A stretch of 64,000 nucleotides of DNA, from contig NZ_JACSQL010000004.1 in assembly GCF_014836635.1 (NCBI RefSeq), forward strand, positions 62,001 through 126,000, read 5' to 3'. Within the stretch, counting starts at the first letter, position 1. The number at the start of each line of letters is the position of its first letter. Position numbers and translations under genes: made by a program. The notes beneath the pieces were generated by a model that saw nothing but the letters and a program-made list of their open reading frames with translations, was not told the DNA's origin and searched no databases. Shown piece by piece: positions 61,828 to 64,000 of this stretch. Origin of the DNA: Paenibacillus gallinarum (GTDB taxonomy: Bacteria; Bacillota; Bacilli; Paenibacillales; Paenibacillaceae).

Positions 61828-62502
61828 ATGGCTAAAATTTTGGTGGTAGACGATGAAGCTCATATCCGGGAACTAATTGAATTATTTCTGAAACGGGAAG
61901 GTCTAGATGTCTACCAGGCAAAGAATGGAGAAGATGCGCTCACTGTGCTGGATTCCATGAAGCCTGATCTTGTGATTATAGATATTATGATGCCGGGTAT
62001 GGACGGCTGGGAACTTTGCAGTCACTTGCGGGCGTGGAGCGATATTCCGATTCTCATGCTTACGGCTAAGGGAGAAACCGAGGATAAAGTAAAAGGTTTT
62101 GAACTCGGTACAGATGACTATATGGTGAAACCCTTTGCCCCTCAAGAGCTGGTAGTTAGAGTAAAAGCACTGCTCAAAAGATACCGGGTCTCCATGGACC
62201 AAACGGTAAAAGTAGGGAGACTTACACTAGATCGTCCTTCGTTCCAAGTTATATCGGAACAGTCTTCTGTGACACTGCCTCTTAAGGAATTTGAACTGCT
62301 GTATAAGCTGGCCAGTTATTCAGGAATTACCTTTACCAGGGAGCAGCTCATTGAAGATATTTGGGGGCTTGATTACGAAGGAGACGAGCGAACGGTAGAC
62401 GTACACATTAAAAGACTGCGCGAGCGATTTCCTGATCATAAGACCGGTTTTCGGATTGTGACCATTCGAGGACTTGGTTATCGCCTCGAGGAACTTGTAT
62501 GA
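61828..62502 (+). CDS. OmpR-family response regulator
   Basis: ATG 61828 gives the usual MAKILVVDDE start, 11 bases after GGGAGG. The 224-residue protein has a receiver domain (D8-D9, phospho-acceptor Asp in DLVIIDIMMPGMDG, Lys in MVKPF) and a C-terminal winged helix (ERTVDVHIKRLRERF). It overlaps the kinase start by 4 bases. The shared triple repeats upstream of the GtrA gene and the last gene are good candidates for its binding sites. Confidence 0.93.
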   Translation: MAKILVVDDEAHIRELIELFLKREGLDVYQAKNGEDALTVLDSMKPDLVIIDIMMPGMDGWELCSHLRAWSDIPILMLTAKGETEDKVKGFELGTDDYMVKPFAPQELVVRVKALLKRYRVSMDQTVKVGRLTLDRPSFQVISEQSSVTLPLKEFELLYKLASYSGITFTREQLIEDIWGLDYEGDERTVDVHIKRLRERFPDHKTGFRIVTIRGLGYRLEELV

Positions 62503-63872
62503 TCCGCAGTCTGTATGTGCGGGTTGTTCTTACTTTTATAGCAGTCACTGTTGTTAGTCTAATGATTTCATCATTCGTCGCCTTTCGTTGGTTTGAAAAG
62601 GATGTAAATCGCGATATGTCGGGTGAACTGATGGAAGAAGGAGCGAAAGTACAGCAATTGTATGATACGTGGCAACCGGAAGACTTATCGGTATTTGTTG
62701 AACAGACTTCAAGCCTCATGCGGGAGCTTCATATTACACTTGTCGGTCCGGATGGACAAAGGATAGATAGTGAAAATAAGGAGCAGAATCCACCGGTCAA
62801 ACAGGGGAATTATACGGAAGCAGTGGATACGGTACTGAGCGGAGCAAATGCGATTATCCAGGAGGAAAGCCAAAGCGGAGGTCCGATGCGCCCGGTTGCG
62901 ATAGGTGTACCTTTACAAACGACAGATGGGGTATACGCGATGTTTTTACAGCCTAATTTAAAACCGCAACGTGAGAATTTTAGGCGTACTAACACCATGA
63001 TTAATTTGACATCTTTGCTTGTCGGCAGTTTTCTTATCCTGATGGCTTCGCGTTTTCTCGTAAGCCCGCTGAAGAAGATGACCAGTGCCACAAGGCAAAT
63101 TGCCCGCGGTGATTTTAGAATCAACCTTCGTATGAAACGCAGAGATGAGATTGGGGAGCTGGCAGAAAGCATTCAGCTTATGGCCAGTGAACTCGGACAA
63201 CTGGAACAGATGCGTAAGGATTTTGTATCGAATGTATCTCATGAAATGCAGACACCGCTCACTTCGATTCACGGCTTCTCCCAGGCACTCACGATTAGTG
63301 AACTTAGTGATAAAGAGCGAATTCGGTACGCAAGCATTATTGAAACGGAAAGCGAACGTTTATCCCGGCTCATTCGCAATCTACTGAGGCTGTCATCTCT
63401 CGATTCAGATAAACATCCTTTCCAGATCGAAGCATACAGGCTTGATCGTCAGCTGAGAGACGTTATTTTAACTTTGGAACCGATATGGACCAGCAAGTCG
63501 ATCACTTTTCATCTCCATCTGCAGGAGCTCGTAATTCAGGCAGATCGGGATCAGCTCAGCCAGGTATGGACCAATCTGATTCATAATGCACTGAAGTTTT
63601 CTTCTGAAGGAGACAGCATCGAGATTTCAATGACTCGTGAACGGGGCTATGCCGTTATTGCTATTAAGGATCATGGAGAAGGGATGGCTAAAGAAGATTT
63701 ACAGCGGATCTTCGAGAGATTTTATAAAGCCGATGCTTCCCGCAATCGTTATGAAGGCAGCGGACTGGGATTATCGATTGCGAAGAAGATTATTGATCTT
63801 CATGAGGGCCGAATTCAGGTGGAATCAGAGCTTGGAGTGGGGACGACTTTTAGAGTGTATCTTAGACTGTAG
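62499..63872 (+). CDS. Sensor histidine kinase (HAMP, HisKA, HATPase)
   Basis: The 457-residue kinase has two membrane helices (about 8-28 and 167-187) bounding an external sensor of about 140 residues, a HAMP domain (about 188-240), the H box FVSNVSHEMQTPLTSIHGF, the N box WTNLIHNALKFS, and the G boxes KDHGEGM and GSGLGLSIAKKI. It is translationally coupled to the response regulator. Confidence 0.93.
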   Translation: MIRSLYVRVVLTFIAVTVVSLMISSFVAFRWFEKDVNRDMSGELMEEGAKVQQLYDTWQPEDLSVFVEQTSSLMRELHITLVGPDGQRIDSENKEQNPPVKQGNYTEAVDTVLSGANAIIQEESQSGGPMRPVAIGVPLQTTDGVYAMFLQPNLKPQRENFRRTNTMINLTSLLVGSFLILMASRFLVSPLKKMTSATRQIARGDFRINLRMKRRDEIGELAESIQLMASELGQLEQMRKDFVSNVSHEMQTPLTSIHGFSQALTISELSDKERIRYASIIETESERLSRLIRNLLRLSSLDSDKHPFQIEAYRLDRQLRDVILTLEPIWTSKSITFHLHLQELVIQADRDQLSQVWTNLIHNALKFSSEGDSIEISMTRERGYAVIAIKDHGEGMAKEDLQRIFERFYKADASRNRYEGSGLGLSIAKKIIDLHEGRIQVESELGVGTTFRVYLRL

Positions 63873-63905
63873 CAGGGGATTTCATATAGGGGGAGGCCTG
63901 TATCA

Positions 63906-63937
63906 TTCATACTCAGTTCATAATGATTCAGTATAGT
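63906..63937 (+). promoter_or_regulatory. Triple-repeat promoter of the last gene
   Basis: TTCAT (63906), TTCAT (63917) and TTCAG (63927) are followed by TATAGT (63932-63937), with the same spacing as before the GtrA gene. Confidence 0.7.
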
Positions 63938-63972
63938 GACGCTATAAGAATCGTAGGGGAGTGAGCGAGGAA

Positions 63973-64000
63973 ATGGAAGGGCAGGTCATGTACTCTATCG
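63973..64000 (+). CDS. Start of an unidentified gene (partial)
   Basis: An ATG at 63973, after GAGCGAGG, opens MEGQVMYSI and runs off the window. Only nine codons are visible, so no function can be assigned. The promoter motif before it links it to the GtrA gene and the two-component pair. Confidence 0.5.

Overview
The window reads as a chromosomal segment of a Paenibacillus-like Gram-positive bacterium (Bacillota). The basis is moderate-to-low G+C, strong AAGGAGG-type ribosome binding sites, frequent TTG/GTG starts, a TPP riboswitch next to a tRNA-Ser T-box, a CsoR/CopZ/CopA copper locus, a PstSCAB locus without phoU, and a zinc butanediol dehydrogenase close to Bacillus BdhA. No rRNA, tRNA, CRISPR array or prophage structural gene was seen.

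Layout. 0-6.7 kb: a two-component pair, a membrane GGDEF/HD-GYP c-di-GMP enzyme, a DUF5317-like membrane gene followed by a 30-residue hydrophobic peptide gene, and a secreted protein with an SLH-like segment. 6.8-13 kb: a nucleoside ABC importer operon (BMP lipoprotein, double ATPase, two permeases) running into a molybdopterin oxidoreductase and a nucleoside phosphorylase. 13-15.2 kb: a MerR/DJ-1 divergent module between apparent gene remnants. 15.3-18.7 kb: copper efflux with two CsoR operators. 18.8-24.5 kb: a UDG-fold protein, LysR with a YeiH-type transporter, an ECF sigma/anti-sigma pair and a nitroreductase. 24.6-29 kb: a TPP-riboswitch thiamine-precursor ABC operon carrying a TatD-type hydrolase, back to back with T-box-controlled serS. 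30.4-35.5 kb: a PNPOx-like protein, a LysM-anchored nucleotidase, an unknown protein, and a divergent pair of small proteins that look like a split sigma factor. 35.5-42.5 kb: a LacI repressor and a maltodextrin ABC operon ending in a lipoprotein amylase. 42.5-48.3 kb: a Gly/Pro-repeat protein, LysR and pstSCAB. 48.4-52.7 kb: an MFS permease, L-serine dehydratase and a luciferase-like oxidoreductase.

52.9-58.6 kb is an AT-rich accessory island. It holds small secreted or membrane proteins and two frameshifted small genes, interspersed with copies of one repeat. The repeat consists of two related dyads (arms close to TTGAACTA / TAGTTCAA) separated in the full copies by a variable, sometimes terminator-like hairpin. 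The island ends at an XerC/D-like tyrosine recombinase gene that has a dyad on each side. The layout resembles an integron-like cassette array and is the most interesting signal in the window.

58.6-64 kb: butanediol dehydrogenase divergent from a LacI regulator with two GGAAACG-type operators, then a GtrA protein, an OmpR-type response regulator and its kinase, and the start of another gene. The GtrA gene and the last gene share an identically spaced triple repeat placed against the -10 box, suggesting a small two-component regulon.
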